DNA of 64,000 nt from Pseudoxanthomonas sp. NC8 (GCA_025232375.1 CP060419.1:3161001-3225000); one strand, 5' to 3'; positions 1 through 11,762 are shown, counted from the first letter of the stretch. Notes: generated from the sequence alone by a model not told the origin. Numbers and translations are program-made.

Positions 1-43
1 CTCTCTCGCTGCGTCTGGTGTGCGGTGCGGTGTGCTGCGGTGG

Positions 44-1910
44 TCAGCGTGCGGGCTGTTCGCGTCCGTCGCGCGCTTCGTGCGTATCGTCGTGCGCTTC
101 ATGCCTGTCTTCGCGCTCGTCGCGTGCTTCGTTCCTGTCTTTGCGCTCGTCGTGCGCTTCGTGCCCGTCTTCGCGCTCGTCGCGCGCGAAAGGCCCCAGC
201 GTGGCGCCGACGAATCCGCCAGCCACGTCGGTGCTCAGGAGCGTGCCGTCGGCGTCGCGTACCAGCCATTGCACGCCCTTGCCGTCGCCGGCATCGAAGC
301 CGAAGCCGTACGTGCCCTCGTTGCCTTCGACATGCAGGGTCAGCCGCCCGGCCACCGGCGCGGCCTGGCGGGCCACCACCTCGACCTCGCCGCCGGCCTT
401 CTTCTCCAGGAACACCTGCGCGCCGTCGCCATCGCGACGCACGCCGAGGAAGTACCAGTGGGTCTCGCCCTGGAACGCAGTAAGGCCGCCGGCCACGCCC
501 GGCGCCGGCAGCTCCATCGCGGTGCTGGCTTCGAACACCTGGTGCTGCTGGCGGCGCGCGTAGAACGCCGGGTTGAGCAGCGAATCCAGCCGCTCGGCCA
601 GCGGATGGATCGCCAGCCAGCCCGGGCGCGCGGTGCCGTCGTACCACTGCGTCTTGGGCACGCGCGGAGTCATCCAGCCCTTGCCCAGCTCGACGGTGTC
701 GAACTCGTCGCGCCAGGTGAAGTTGCCCGTCATCGGCGCCTGGTCGACCGGCTTCTTCATGAACGACGGGCCCGGCAGCACGTACGGGATCTTCTCGCCG
801 TGCGGCAGGATCACCGGCCAGCCGTCCTTCCAGGTCACCGGCAACACGAACGCCTCGCGCCCGGTGTTGTAGTGGTCCACGCCGTAGTTGCGGCTGGGTA
901 GGAAGGTCGCCCACCAGCTGCCGTCGGGTCCCTGCACCAAGGTCGGCGTGGCCGGCGTTGGTGATCGGCAGTGCACGGCCCGGGTCCAGGTCGCGCTGGG
1001 TCAGGATCGGGTTGTCCGGGTTCGGCTCGTACGGACCCCAGACATTGCGGCTGCGCAGGATCACCTGCGAATGCTGCGGACCGGTGCCGCCCTCGGCGTC
1101 GCTGAGGTAGTACCAGCCATCGACCTTGTAGATGTGCGGGCCTTCGATCCAGATCGGGTTCTCTTCCGGCTTGACCCCGCCGTCGATCAGCACCTTGCGC
1201 GGGCCGAACGGCTTCTTGCCGGTGATGTCGATTTCCTGCAGCCAGATCGCGCGGTGGCCGTCGTAGCGCACCGGCACTTCCGGCTCGTCGTTGTTGAGGA
1301 TGTAGACCTTGCCGTCGTCGTCGAAGAACAGCGACGGGTCGATGCCGCCGATCCCCGGCAGCCAGAACGGATCGGACCACGGACCGGCCGGATCGGTGGC
1401 GGTGACGATGAAGTTGCCGCCGGCATCGACCGAGGTGTTGACCACGTAGAAGGTGCCGTCGTGGTACTCGATGGCCGGGGCGAACACGCCGCGCGACATC
1501 CCCAGGCCGTCGAAGTCCAGCTGCCCGGGCCGGTGGATCGCGTTGCCCACCTGCTTCCAGTGCACCAGGTCCTCGCTCTCGAACACCGGGATGCCAGGGA
1601 AGAACGCGAAGGTCGAGGCCATGGCAGGTAGAACTTGCCGTTGGCGGCGGTGACGCTGGGATCGGAGTGGAAGCCAGACAGCACCGGGTTGCGGAAGCTG
1701 CCTTCCGGCACCGGCGCCTCGAACGCGGCATCGCGGCCGGTGTACTCGAACCAGTCGAAGTACGCCGGCGCCACCTCGGATCCACTGGCGGCGGCAGGCG
1801 GAGCGGCGGGCTCCCTGCCGCAGGCCGCCAGCAGCAGCGCGGCGACGCCGGCGGCGAGGATGCGGCCGGCCGTGCCCGGCCGGGCCTTGGTGTGCGTTGC
1901 GTTTGCTCAT
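44..1910 (-). CDS. GH43 family lipoprotein (beta-xylosidase / arabinofuranosidase type)
   Basis: Exported glycoside hydrolase of family 43, expected to trim xylo-oligosaccharides or arabinose side chains. Joined across frames it has a lipoprotein signal ending in the lipobox LAAC, the block NPVLSGFHSDPSV (catalytic base Asp), GIDPSLFFDDDG (second Asp) and WIEGPHIYK (general acid Glu). A C-terminal beta-sandwich-like half follows from about residue 380. The ATG at 1910 is preceded by a GGGAGGGG ribosome site and lies 28 bp after the mannonate dehydratase stop, so it is the last gene of that operon. Frame breaks lie near 1886, 1630 and 945; the first and last are CCTTGG where CCTGG restores the frame. 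The final 45 or so residues are a charged repeat tail. The exact substrate cannot be read from sequence. Confidence 0.85.
91..180 (-). repeat. three 30-bp tandem repeats inside the GH43 gene
   Basis: Three consecutive imperfect 30-bp units (91-120, 121-150, 151-180) encode, in gene order, DEREDGHEAH, DERKDRNEAR and DEREDRHEAH. Partial units continue on the C-terminal side (71-90). The repeat makes a hydrophilic, highly charged tail after the last folded domain. Confidence 0.85.
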
Positions 1911-1938
1911 CGATGCATCCCCTCCCGGATCGCGTTCA

Positions 1939-3206
1939 TCACCAGTCCCACATCGAGCCGTCTTCCAGGCGCGCGATCGGCAACTGCTTGGGCGCGTACG
2001 GGTACTTCGCCGCCAGCTTCTCGTCGATGTCGACACCAATACCGGGCGTGTCGCCCACGTACAGGCGGCCGGCGCGCAGCGCGTAGTCGTGCGGGAACAC
2101 CGCGTCGGTCTCCTCGGTGTGGAACATGTATTCCTGGATGCCGAAGTTCGGCACCCGGGTGTCGAAGTGCAGCGCCGCGCCCATGGTCACCGGCGACAGG
2201 TCGGTGGCGCCGTGGAAGCCGGTGCGCACCGAGTGCAGTGCAGCGAAGTCGGCCAGCCGGCGCACGTGGGTGATGCCGCCGCCATGGACAATGGTGGTGC
2301 GGATGTAGTCGATCAGCTGGTTCTCGATCAGGTGCTTGCAGTCCCAGATCGAGTTGAACACCTCGCCCACCGCCAGCGCGGTGACCGAGTGCTTGCGGAT
2401 CAGCTCGAACGACTTCTGGTTCTCGGCCGGGGTGGAATCCTCCAGCCAGAACAGGCGGTACGGCTCCAGGTCGCGGGTAAGGCGCGCGGCCTCGATCGGG
2501 CTCAGGCGGTGGTGCACGTCGTGCAGCAGCTCGACGTTGTTGCCGTGGTCCTTGCGCAGCTGCTCGAACAGCTTCGGCACCACCTCCAGGTAGCGCGGCG
2601 TGTTCCACACCGTCTCCAGCGGCAGCTCGCTCTCGGCCGGCTCGTAGCCCTTGGCGTTGGAAATGCCGTAGGCCTTCTTCACCCCGGCACGCCGCACTGC
2701 GCGCGCACCGCCAGGAAGCCCTGCTCGATGAACCTGCCCACCGCGTCGGACGCCTCGGCGATGTCGCGGCCGTTGGCGTGGCCATAGACCAGCGCGCCTT
2801 CGCGCGAGCGGCCACCGAGCAGCTGGTAGACCGGCAGGTTGGCCATCTTGCCGAGGATGTCCCACAGCGCCACGTCGACGGCGGCAATGGCGCTCATCGT
2901 CACCGGGCCGCGCCGCCAGTAGGCGCCGCGGTGCAGGAACTGCCACATGTCCTCGATCCGCCCGGCATCGCGGCCGATCAGGTTCGGCACCACGTGGTCC
3001 TGCAGGTACGAGGCCACGGCCAGCTCGCGGCCGTTGAGGGTCGCGTCGCCCAGCCCGTACACGCCCGAGCGGGTGGTGATCTTCAGGGTGACGAAGTTGC
3101 GGCCCGGGCAGGTGACGATGACCTTCGCATCGACGATCTCGCGGTCGTTCTTCGACCCGTGCGTGGTGGTTTCGGTGGCGGCCTTGCCGCTGGTCTGCTC
3201 ACTCAT
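1939..3206 (-). CDS. manD: D-mannonate dehydratase, enolase superfamily
   Basis: Dehydrates D-mannonate to 2-keto-3-deoxygluconate in glucuronate catabolism. The N-terminal half ([36 protein letters not shown]) is typical of the ManD/RspA group. The barrel carries the Mg2+ ligands in LLHDVHHRL (Asp), [12 protein letters not shown] (Glu) and AVGEVFNS (Glu), and the protein ends SMWDW. Length is about 422 residues, as usual. One base is missing near 2685 between AQCGVPG and VKKAYG. It sits between the esterase and GH43 genes and handles the uronic acid freed by the upstream alpha-glucuronidase. Some ManD-like enzymes are poor catalysts, so the activity is inferred from context as well as family. 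Confidence 0.88.
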
Positions 3207-3238
3207 GGTTGCGCTCGTGGGGTTGCGTGTGGGTTCGG

Positions 3239-3258
3239 GGATCCGCGCGCGCGGATCC
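3239..3258. repeat. perfect 20-bp palindrome
   Basis: GGATCCGCGCGCGCGGATCC is its own reverse complement. It lies in the 81-bp gap between the esterase stop and the mannonate dehydratase start. It could be an intra-operon hairpin or a protein site; no T-tract follows, so it is not a classical terminator. Confidence 0.7.
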
Positions 3259-3287
3259 GGTATCGGGACGTGGCATGGGCGGATGGA

Positions 3288-5272
3288 TCAGTGGATGGCG
3301 AGCTCGAACGGGCCGGCGGGCAGGCCCTGGTCCACGCCATTGGCATCGAACAGGGTCACCACCGGGCTGTCGGCCCAGGCGTGGCGGACGCGCGTCGCGT
3401 TGGCCAGCGGCGCACGCAGCACGACTTCATCGCGGCCGCGGATCTCGGCGCTGGCGTAGCGGCAGGAACCGGCGTCGGCGCCGCACAGTTCGAAGCCGAT
3501 CGGCTGGCTGTTGCCAAAGGCGACCAGCTTGCCGGTGACATCACCGAACGAGACCACCACCGCCTCGCCTTCGCGCCGGGCCGAGGCCGCAACCGGTCCG
3601 CGCCCGGCGATCTTCCCGCCGTAGACCACCTGGCGCGCGGCGCGGGCAGGCGGCGGCCGACCTCCTGCTTGTTCGCCGGATGGATGTCGTAGCGATCGCC
3701 CCCAGGTCGATGGCCACGGCCAGCCCGCTGCGCGGATCGTCGGCAACGACCGCGCGCTGTGCCTCGCGCAGCGATGCCCAGCCGCTTTCGCCCGGCGCCG
3801 TCGGCGGCGCGCCGTAGTTCGGCAGCTGCACCACCAGCAGCGGCAGGTCCTTGCCGAAATGCGCGCGCAGGTCGTCGCGGTAGGTGCGCAGCAGGCCCGC
3901 GTAGGCGTTGGCCTCGCCGGTATTGGATTCGCCCCTGGTACCACAGCGCGCCACGCAGGCCGAACCCGGCCAGCGGCGCGATCATGCCGTTGAACAGCGT
4001 GGTCTTGCCCTGCGCCGACATCCACGGTGCACGCGGCGCCGAGCCGATGTCCGTGGAAACGATGCGGTATTTCCAGGCGCCGTCGAGCGCAACCGAGCTG
4101 CCGTCGGCAAAGCGCAGCACGCGCGAGGACGCAGGCCCGATGATGCCGCCGGTGGCGTAGGTGTCCAGCGCATTGACCACCAGGGTGTTGTCGCCGGCCT
4201 GCAGCAGGCCGCGCGGCAGCGGGTACTTGCGCTCCTCGCCGATGTAGGCACTGCCGACACCGACCCCGTTGACCCAGGTCATGTCGATCTCGTCCACCGC
4301 ACCGAGCTCGAGCACCGCGGGCTGCGCGGCCTGTTCAGCGGTCAGCTTCAGCGTGGTCCGGAACCAGACCATGCCATTGAAGCTGGCCAGTTCCGGCACG
4401 CCCCAGCTTTCCCAGGCGCCGAGGTCCTTCGGCGCCACGCGCCAGGTGCCGGCGGTGCTGACCGGGTCCAGGGCTCGTCGCCCTTGGCCACGGCGGGATT
4501 GGCGCGCCACCAGTCGGCCCAGATCGTGCCCCAGTTGGCGGCGGCGGACTTGAGCTGGGCCTCGTGCGGATCGGAGGCGTACTGCGCCAGCACGTCCAGC
4601 GCGGCGTCGAAGCCGCCGAGGCTGCGCAGGCCGTCGGCGCTGATCCAGGTCTCGATGCGCGCGCCGCCCCGACGAGTTGACCAGCCCCATCGGCACGTCG
4701 ACGGTCTTCTGCAGCTCGCGCGCGAAGTAGTAGCAGGTGGCGGAAAATTCAGGCGCGTTCTCCGGCGTGGTCTTCTCCCAGTGCACCGGCAGCGGGAAGT
4801 GCTCGCGCGGGGTGGTGGCTTCCTTCAGCCCGACCTTGAGCATGCGGATGCGGTCGTTGCTGGCGTCGGCGATCTCGGCGCGCGAGTTCAGCGTGCGCTT
4901 GACCTGCAGTTCCATGTTCGACTGGCCCGAGCACAGCCACACGTCGCCGACCAGCACGTCGCTGGCGCTCTGGCTCAGCGTGCCGGAGGTCGCGGTCAGG
5001 GTGTACGGACCACCGGCCTTGAGCGCCGGAAGGGTCGCCTTCCAGCGGCCTTCGGCATCGGCACGCGCGTTCGCCTTCCTGCCGGCGAAGGACAGCTTCA
5101 CCTCGGCGTTCGGCTGCGCGTTGCCCCAGACCGGAATCGGCCGGTCGCGCTGCAGCACGGCGTGGTCCTGGAACATCTCGTGCAACAGCGGCAGCTCACC
5201 GGCCTGCACCGCCGAGGCGAACGCAAGCAGGGACAGGCACAGCGCGAACGGGTGCTTCTTCATGCTCGTCAT
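3288..5272 (-). CDS. sialate O-acetylesterase-type SGNH esterase
   Basis: Secreted carbohydrate esterase of the sialate O-acetylesterase family; in a xylan operon it most likely deacetylates xylan or its oligosaccharides. Residues 4-22 form a signal peptide (MKKHPFALCLSLLAFASAVQ). The SGNH Ser block VWLCSGQSNMEL follows, then an inserted beta-domain with jelly-roll character, LWYQGESN, and the C-terminal Asp/His block DRYDIHPANK. Length is about 660 residues. The start at 5272 overlaps the agu67 stop as TGATG, implying translational coupling; a second ATG at 5263 begins MKKHP. Frame breaks lie near 4668, 4467, 3935, 3690 and 3650. The one at 3935 is CCCTGG where CCTGG restores ALWYQGESN. Confidence 0.85.
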
Positions 5273-7410
5273 CAGCCCCTCCCCGGGGCGTTCGGGAATT
5301 CCAGCGACTTGTAGTGGTCCAGCGATTCCGGCGGCGGCGCGTGCCCGGCCGGCAGCGGCAGGCCGTTGAGGCTCTGCCAGTAGGCGATGCTGGCATCGCG
5401 CCACCACTGCGCTTCCTGCTGCTGGATCATGGGAACGCGGCGACCTGCGCATGCCGTTCCGGATCGATCTTCCCGGTAAGGCCGTCCCAGGTGCGGCGCA
5501 TGCCGGCGACGTAGTCCACGCCGCGGTCGTAGTGCGCGACCAGTTCCACCCACAACGGGCGGCCGGATTGCAGCGTGTGGTCCCACGGCACGTGGTGGAA
5601 CCACAGCAGGAACCGCTCCGGCACCTGCGCCACGTCGTCGAACTGCGCGGCGACCGGCGGCGCGTACTGCGCCACCGCATTGCTGCCATGCGAACCGCGG
5701 TCGAAGCCGATGCCGGCCCGGTCGGCGCGGTGGTAGTACACCGGGTCCCAGTCGGCACGCTCGCTGCCGGCATCCCACGGCGCCGGCCCGTAATGGTGGC
5801 CGCGGCCCATCAGGTGGTGCAGGCCGAGCGGGGTCATGTAGTCCACCACCGCTTCGCGCGAGCCCATCATCATCGCCACCACCGGCTCGACCACGGCCGG
5901 ATCGGTGGAGAAGGTCATCTTCGTCCACTCGCGGGCGATCGCTTCCGCGTCCAGCTGCGGGTTGGTAAGGCGGCCGAACACGAACCAGTTGGCCTGGTCG
6001 AAGTGCGAGCCGCTCCAGGTGCGGTCGCTGCCGATGTTGGCCACGCCGGCCATGCCGGTCAGCGCATGCCCCTCGAGCGTGCCGTCGACCACGCGGGCCA
6101 CGGTCGAACCCGGGCCGCGCGCCATCGTGTCGGCACGCAGCGTTTCCTCATACATCGTCCCCAGGTAGGTAAGGTGGGTGGCGAAGCCCAGGTACTCCTT
6201 GGTGATCTGGAACTCCATCATCAGCGGCGTCTTCGGCATCGCGCCGAACAGCGGATGGAACGGCTCGCGCGGCTGGAAGTCGATCGCGCCGTTCTTGACC
6301 TGGACCAGCACGTTGGACGCGAACCTGCCGTCGAAGGGCACGAACTCGCTGTACGCCTGCCTTGGCGCGGTCGTCGGGCTGCTCGTGCGAGTAGACGAAG
6401 GCACGCCACATCACGATGCCGCCGTGCGGTGCTACCGCCTCGGCCAGCATGTTGGCGCCATCGACGTGGGTGCGGCCGTAGTCCTGCGGACCGGGCTGGC
6501 CCTCGGAGTTGGCCTTGACCAGGAAGCCGCCGAAATCGGGAATGGTGCGGTAGACCTCGTCGGCCTTGGCCTTCCACCAGCGGCGCACCGCCGGGTCGAG
6601 CGGGTCGGCGGTCTTCAGGCCGCCGATCTCGATCGGCGCGCTGAAGCGCGCGCTGAGGTAGACCTTGATGCCGTACGGGCGGAACACCCCGGCCAGCGCC
6701 GCGGCCTTTTCCAGGTACGCCGGGGTCAGCGACCGGGCGTTGCTGTTGACGTTGTTGAGCACCGTGCCGTTGATGCCGATCGAGGCATTGGCGCGGGCGT
6801 AGTCGGTGTAGCGCGGGTCCTTCCAGCCGGGCAGGCGGTGCCAGTCCCAGATCGACTCGCCGGCGTAGCCGCGCTCGACATGGCGGTCCAGGTTGTCCCA
6901 GTGGTTGAGCACGCGCACCTTCAGCTTCGGCACCTCGCGGATGTCGAGCGCGTCCAGCGACTGCCCGGTCTGGACCAGGCGCAGGAAATGGAAGGCGCCA
7001 TACAGCGCGCCGACATCGGTATTGGCGGCCACGGCGGTGGCTGGACGGCCGTCGATGCGCACGCTGCGGATCAGGTAGCCCTCGCCACCCAGCGCTTCCA
7101 GGTCCAGCTTCAGCGCGGCCAGCTGCGGCGAGCCCGCCGGCGTGCCCACCAGCACCGCGCCATCGCGGCTGGCCCCATGGGGTGGGGCCGGGGTGGCACC
7201 GAGCAGGCCCTGCAGCCCGCGCTGCAGTTCGTCACGGGTGGCCTTATGGCCGGTCGGCGTGGTGGCAGCGACGACCAGCTCGGTCGCGCGGGCCCGGTAC
7301 CCGGCGGCCTGCGCCGCCTGCACCGGTACGTAGCGCAGCCACAGCCCGTGGCCGTCCTCGGCCAGGGCCGGCGCGACGGGCAGGAGCGCGGCCAGTCCGC
7401 ACAAGGCCAT
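5272..7410 (-). CDS. agu67A: xylan alpha-1,2-glucuronidase, GH67
   Basis: Removes (4-O-methyl)glucuronic acid from the ends of xylo-oligosaccharides, probably in the periplasm. Clear GH67 blocks are [37 protein letters not shown] (general acid Glu) and VKNGAIDFQ through [12 protein letters not shown] (acidic base pair). Corrected length is about 713 residues. I prefer the start at 7410 ([17 protein letters not shown], a good signal peptide) over the longer ATG at 7491, because the xyl-box overlaps that upstream ATG and supplies its first codons. Frame breaks are near 6367 (CCTTGG) and 5428. It is first in the operon and divergent from the LacI-type regulator. Confidence 0.9.
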
Positions 7411-7476
7411 GAGGCGACAGGTCCTCGCCACGCGGCGCAGGGCGCTGCGTACGCGCCCCGGTTCGCCTGCCCCACC

Positions 7477-7490
7477 TGTTAGCGATACCA
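7477..7490. promoter_or_regulatory. xyl-box operator upstream of agu67 operon
   Basis: TGTTAGCGATACCA, reverse complement TGGTATCGCTAACA, differs at one base from the Xanthomonas xyl-box TGGTAGCGCTAACA. It lies between agu67 and the divergent LacI-type gene, so it could control both. Its position over an upstream in-frame ATG argues that this ATG is not the start of agu67. Confidence 0.85.
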
Positions 7491-7597
7491 TCAAATACTC
7501 CGAAGTACGGGCGCTGGACGGGGATCCATCGACCCGGCCGTGGCACGGGCCACGGTGACCCGCCCCCGTTGCCGCCGACCGACCGAAGGGATCCACG

Positions 7598-8661
7598 TTG
7601 GAGAAGCCGAGGAAATCGGTGCGCCGCAAGAGTCGCGGCGTCACCATCGATGAAGTCGCGACCTGGCCGGCGTTTCGCCGATGACCGTGTCGCGGGTGAT
7701 GAACAGTAAGGGCAAAGTGCGCGATGCCACCCGCGAACGGGTGATGCAGGCCGTGCGCCAGCTCGACTACACGCCCAACCTGGCGGCCAGTTCGCTGGCG
7801 GCGGCGCAGCACACGCGGATCGCGCTGGTCTACACCAACCCCAGCGGCGCGTACCTGCGCGAGATGCTGGTCGGCCTGCTGCGGGTGGCTTCGCGCACCT
7901 CGATCCAGCTGGTCGTCGACTACTGGGACAACCTCGATCCGGAAGCCGAGCGCAAGGCGGCACGCGCCATGTCGGGCAAGGTGGACGGGGTGATCCTGCC
8001 GCCGCCGGTGTGCGAATCGCACGCCGCGGTCAGCGAATTCGTGCGCGCCGAGATCCCGGTGGTGGCGATCGCCGCCGGGCGCTCCAGCGACGAGATCTCC
8101 TGCGTGCGCATCGACGACCTGCGCGCCGGCAAGGAGCTGGCCGAGTACCTGATCGCGAAGGGCCACAGCCGGATCGGCTTCATCAAGGGACGCCCGGACC
8201 TGAGCGCCAGCTCCAACCGCTACCAGGGATTCCAGGCGGCACTGCATGAAGCCGGGCTGCCGCTGGAAACCGCACTGGTCCAGCAGGGTGACTACACCTA
8301 CCGCTCGGGCCTGAAGGCGGCCGAGAAGATCCTCGCCCACAAGCAGCGGCCGACCGCGATCATCGCGTCCAACGACGACATGGCCGCCGCCGCGGTGTCC
8401 GTGGCCCATCGACATGGGCTGGACGTCCCGCGCGACCTGGCGGTGGTCGGCTTCGACGACACCTCCGCGGCCACCACGGTGTGGCCGGAGCTGACCACGA
8501 TCCACCAGCCGATCGCCTCGATGGCCAATGCGGCCATCGACATCCTGCTGCGCACCATCCGCCGCAAGGATCGCAGCACCCGCGTGCTGGTCGACGATAA
8601 GGTGGTGCCGCACCGGCTGATCGTGCGCGGCTCGGTCAGCTCGCCGGGCAAGCGCGACTGA
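7598..8661 (+). CDS. LacI-family transcriptional regulator (XylR-like)
   Basis: DNA-binding repressor expected to bind the two xyl-boxes. The N-terminal helix-turn-helix reads VTIDEVA then [14 protein letters not shown], with a frame break near 7660 just at the CCTGGCC encoding LAG. The periplasmic-binding-protein-like domain runs from [14 protein letters not shown] to the C-terminus and includes [20 protein letters not shown]. The TTG start at 7598 follows GAAGGGA at good spacing and gives the usual short leader before the HTH; no suitable ATG lies upstream in frame. Length is about 354 residues. It is divergent from agu67 and faces xylA. That it represses rather than activates, and that xylose or xylo-oligosaccharide is the inducer, is inferred from Xanthomonas. 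Confidence 0.87.
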
Positions 8662-8767
8662 GCGCACGGGTAAGGCGAGGTCGGACCCGATGACGATGCG
8701 CGCATTGCGGGCGCTGTCGCCCATCGGACCCCTCCTCCAACTCAGGTGAAGCACGTACAGGTAAAAC

Positions 8768-8848
8768 ACGCCGCCCCGCGCCCGTGCGGATCGCGTCCAT
8801 CCAGCCTCCCTCAGGCTTGGGCGCCGATCCGGGCTGCAGGGGCGGCGT
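8768..8848. repeat. long inverted repeat in the convergent lacI/xylA gap
   Basis: ACGCCGCCCC (8768-8777) is matched exactly by GGGGCGGCGT (8839-8848), with secondary complementary stretches inside. It lies immediately after the xylA stop and between convergent genes, so it may act as a transcription end structure, although no T-run is present. Confidence 0.4.
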
Positions 8849-8854
8849 ACCGCC

Positions 8855-10189
8855 TCAACGCAGCAGGTACTGGTTGAGCAGGTTCTCGTAGCGCTCCTGC
8901 TTGCCGCTGATCTGCTTCGGCTCGCCGTTCTTGGCACCCAGCGCTGCTAAGGTCGGCCAGCGACAGCTTGCCCAGCTCGAAGTCCTTGCCGGCGCCGCTG
9001 TCGAAGCTGGCGTAGCGCTCCTTGCGCCAGGTTTCCCACGGCGAGTCGGTCAGCAGGTTGTGCGCGACTTCCCAGGCCCTTGGCGAACGCGTCCATGCCG
9101 CCGATGTGCGAGATGAACAGGTCTTCCATGTCGGTCGACTCGCGACGCGGCTTGGCGTCGAAGTTCAGGCCGCCCGGCAGGCCGCCCTGGCGCAGCACCA
9201 CCAGCATCGCGCCGACGGTGTCGTACAGGTCGGTCGGGAACTGGTCGGTGTCCCAGCCGTTCTGCGCGTTGCCGCGGTTGGCGTCGATGCTGCCCAGCAG
9301 GCCGTGGTCGGCCGCGACCTGCAGGTCGTGCTCGAAGGTGTGGCCGGACAGGGTGGCGTGGTTGGCTTCGATATTGAGCGAGAAGTCCTTCTCGAGGCCG
9401 TGCTCCTTGAGGAAGCCGGCGACGGTGGCGCTGTCGAAGTCGTACTGGTGCTTCATCGGCTCCATCGGCTTGGGCTCGATGAAGAACTGGCCCTTGAAGC
9501 CGATGCTGCGGCCGTAGTCGCGGGCCGAGGTCAGGAAGCGGGCGAAATGCTCGAGCTCGCGCTTCATGTTGGTGTTGTGCAGCGAGGCATAGCCTTCGCG
9601 GCCACCCCAGAACACGTAGTGCTCGCCGTCCAGCTCGACCACCGCGTCCAGCACCGACTTGACCTGCACCGCGGCGCGCGACGACGTTGAAGTCGGGGTT
9701 GGTCGAAGCGCCGTTCATGTAGCGCGGGTGCGAGAACAGGTTGGCGGTGCCCCACAGCAGCTTGACGCCGGTGGCCTTCTGGCGCTCCTTGGTAAGGCCG
9801 ACCAGGTGCTTGAGGTTCTTCTCGTACTGGCCCACGTCCTCGGCGTCAGGCGCCAGGTCCACGTCGTGGAAGCAGTAGTACGGCACGCCGATCTTGGTGA
9901 AGAACTCGAACGCCGCGTCGACCTTGGCCTCGGCGGTCGCCATGGCGGTGTCGCGCTCCCACGGGAAGTGGCGGGTGCCCGGGCCGAACGGATCGGCGCC
10001 GGCGTTGCAGAAGGTGTGCCAGTAGCACACCGCGAAACGCAGGTGCTCGCGCATGGTCTTGCCGCCGATCACCTTGTTCGCGTCGTAGACCTTGAACGCC
10101 AGCGGGTTGTCGGAACCCGGGCCTTCGTAGGCGATGGCGCCGATGCCGGGGAAGTATTCCTTGGAGCCGATGAAGGGCTTGCTGCTCAT
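8855..10189 (-). CDS. xylA: xylose isomerase
   Basis: Interconverts D-xylose and D-xylulose in the cytoplasm. Family blocks are [12 protein letters not shown] (catalytic His), [25 protein letters not shown] and GSIDANRG, which together supply the two-metal site and substrate contacts. Length is about 444 residues. The start at 10189 ([15 protein letters not shown]) has GGAAG about eight bases upstream. Frame breaks are near 9683, 9074 (CCTGGG for CCTGG) and 8946 (CCTTAGC where CCTGGC restores ADLAALGA). It lies 47 bp downstream of xylB in the same operon. Confidence 0.93.
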
Positions 10190-10236
10190 GTCTGTGCTTC
10201 CGTCGAAAGTGTGGGGGTGGTCGGTAGGTGATGCGA

Positions 10237-11741
10237 TCAGGCGTACAGCGGCCGGATCGCGTCGAGGTGGGAAAGGAAACGCTGGTACTGGGCCGCGTAG
10301 GCCGCGGTGGCCTCGGCGTGCGGATGCGCGGACAGGCGCGGATCCAGGCGCACGTGCGCGGCCGCGAGCGCGGGCAGGTCGGCACCCGCGTCGCTGGCGC
10401 GCTGCGTCGCCCACAGCGCCTGCAGCGCCGCGCCGAACGCGGCGCCTTCGGCCTGCTCGGGCACGTCCACCGGCAGGCCGAACACATCGGCCACCATCTG
10501 CCGCCACACCGCGCTGTGGCTGCCACCGCCGGTCAGGCGGATCGCCTCGAACTTCATGCCGGCGTCGACGAAGGCGTCGTAGCCGTTCTTCAGGCTGTAG
10601 ACCGCGCCTTCCATCGCCGCGCGGTACAGGTTGGCGGGGGTCAGGTTGGTGGCGGTCATGCCGAACAGGCCGCCACGGCCGTTGGGCAGGTTCGGGGTGC
10701 GCTCGCCGTTGAAGAACGGCAGCATCAGCAGGCCGGCGGCGCCGGGCCGGGTGCCGGCCAGCAGCTCGTCGCCCCCTGCCTGGTGGAGAAGCTGCACAGG
10801 CCGGCCACCGCTTCGGTGGCCACGGTGCAGTTCATGGTGCAGATCAGCGGCAGCCAGCCACCGGTGGAGTCGCAGAACGCGGCCCAGCGGCCGGCGTCGT
10901 CGACGATCGGGCGGTCGGCATAGGCGAACAGCGTGCCGGACGTGCCCAGGCTCATGCTCAGCACGCCCGCCGACACGTTGCCGGTACCGATCGCAGCCAT
11001 CATGTTGTCGCCACCACCGGCCGACACGCGCACGTCGCGCGGCAGGCCCAGCTCGTCGGCGATGGCCGCGGCAACGGGGAACAGCGCGTCGGCCTCGACC
11101 AGCGGCGGCAGGCACTCGCGCAGGTCGCGGTCCTTGTCGGTGGCGGCGACCATCGCGTCGGACCACTGCCGGGTGCGCACGTCCAGCCAGCCGGTGCCGG
11201 AGGCGTCGCCGCGCTCCATCCAGCGCTCGCCGGTGAGCCAGAAGTTCACGTAGTCGTGCGGCAGCATGATCGTGGCCAGCTGCGCGTACGCCTGCGAGCG
11301 GTGTTCGCGGGTCCACGGCAGCTTGGAGGCGGTGTAGCCGACCATGATCGGGTTGCCGGCCAGCTCGATGGCACCCTGCGCGCCGCCGACGGCGCCCATG
11401 ATCAGGTCGCACTCGGCCGCGGTGCTGGTGTCGCACCACAGCTTGGCCGGGGCCAGCACGTTGCCGTCACGGTCCACCGGGACGAATCCGTGCTGCTGGC
11501 CGGAGACACCTATTGCCGTGGTCCGCGCGCGCAGGGCCGGATCCAGCCGGGAAAAGCAGGAGCGGATCGCGTCGATCCACCACTCGGCACGCTGTTCGCG
11601 GCTGCCGTCGTCGCCGGACGCCAGGTCCAGCGGCTGGCCGATCGTGGCGGCGACCTGCCGCGTCTGCGGATCGTAGGCAATCAGCTTGACGCTCTGGGTG
11701 CCCACGTCCAGGCCGATGACGATCGGGTTGTTCCGGTCCAT
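10237..11741 (-). CDS. xylB: xylulokinase
   Basis: FGGY kinase that phosphorylates D-xylulose. Visible blocks are [17 protein letters not shown] (phosphate-1 loop), [28 protein letters not shown] and [16 protein letters not shown]. Length is about 501 residues. The start is best placed at 11741 (MDRNN), with GGGCGGA upstream; 11750 is an alternative. A longer in-frame ATG overlaps the xyl-box and is unlikely. One frame break is near 10780, in the segment LCSF...HQAGGDE, beside a CCTGG. It leads the xylBA operon under its own operator. Confidence 0.92.
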
Positions 11742-11762
11742 TCCGCTCATTCCGCCCGCTTG

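Noticed and set aside
91..180. CRISPR-like array
   Set aside because: The 30-bp units are directly adjacent, with no spacers, and lie in coding sequence.
20..901. Long plus-strand open frame opposite GH43
   Set aside because: Arg/Val/Ala-rich antisense shadow of a G+C-rich gene, with no domain or ribosome site.
44..976. Widespread pseudogenisation or genome decay
   Set aside because: Essential ribosomal, ATP synthase and pyruvate dehydrogenase genes are broken in the same way and at the same motif, so decay is not the cause.
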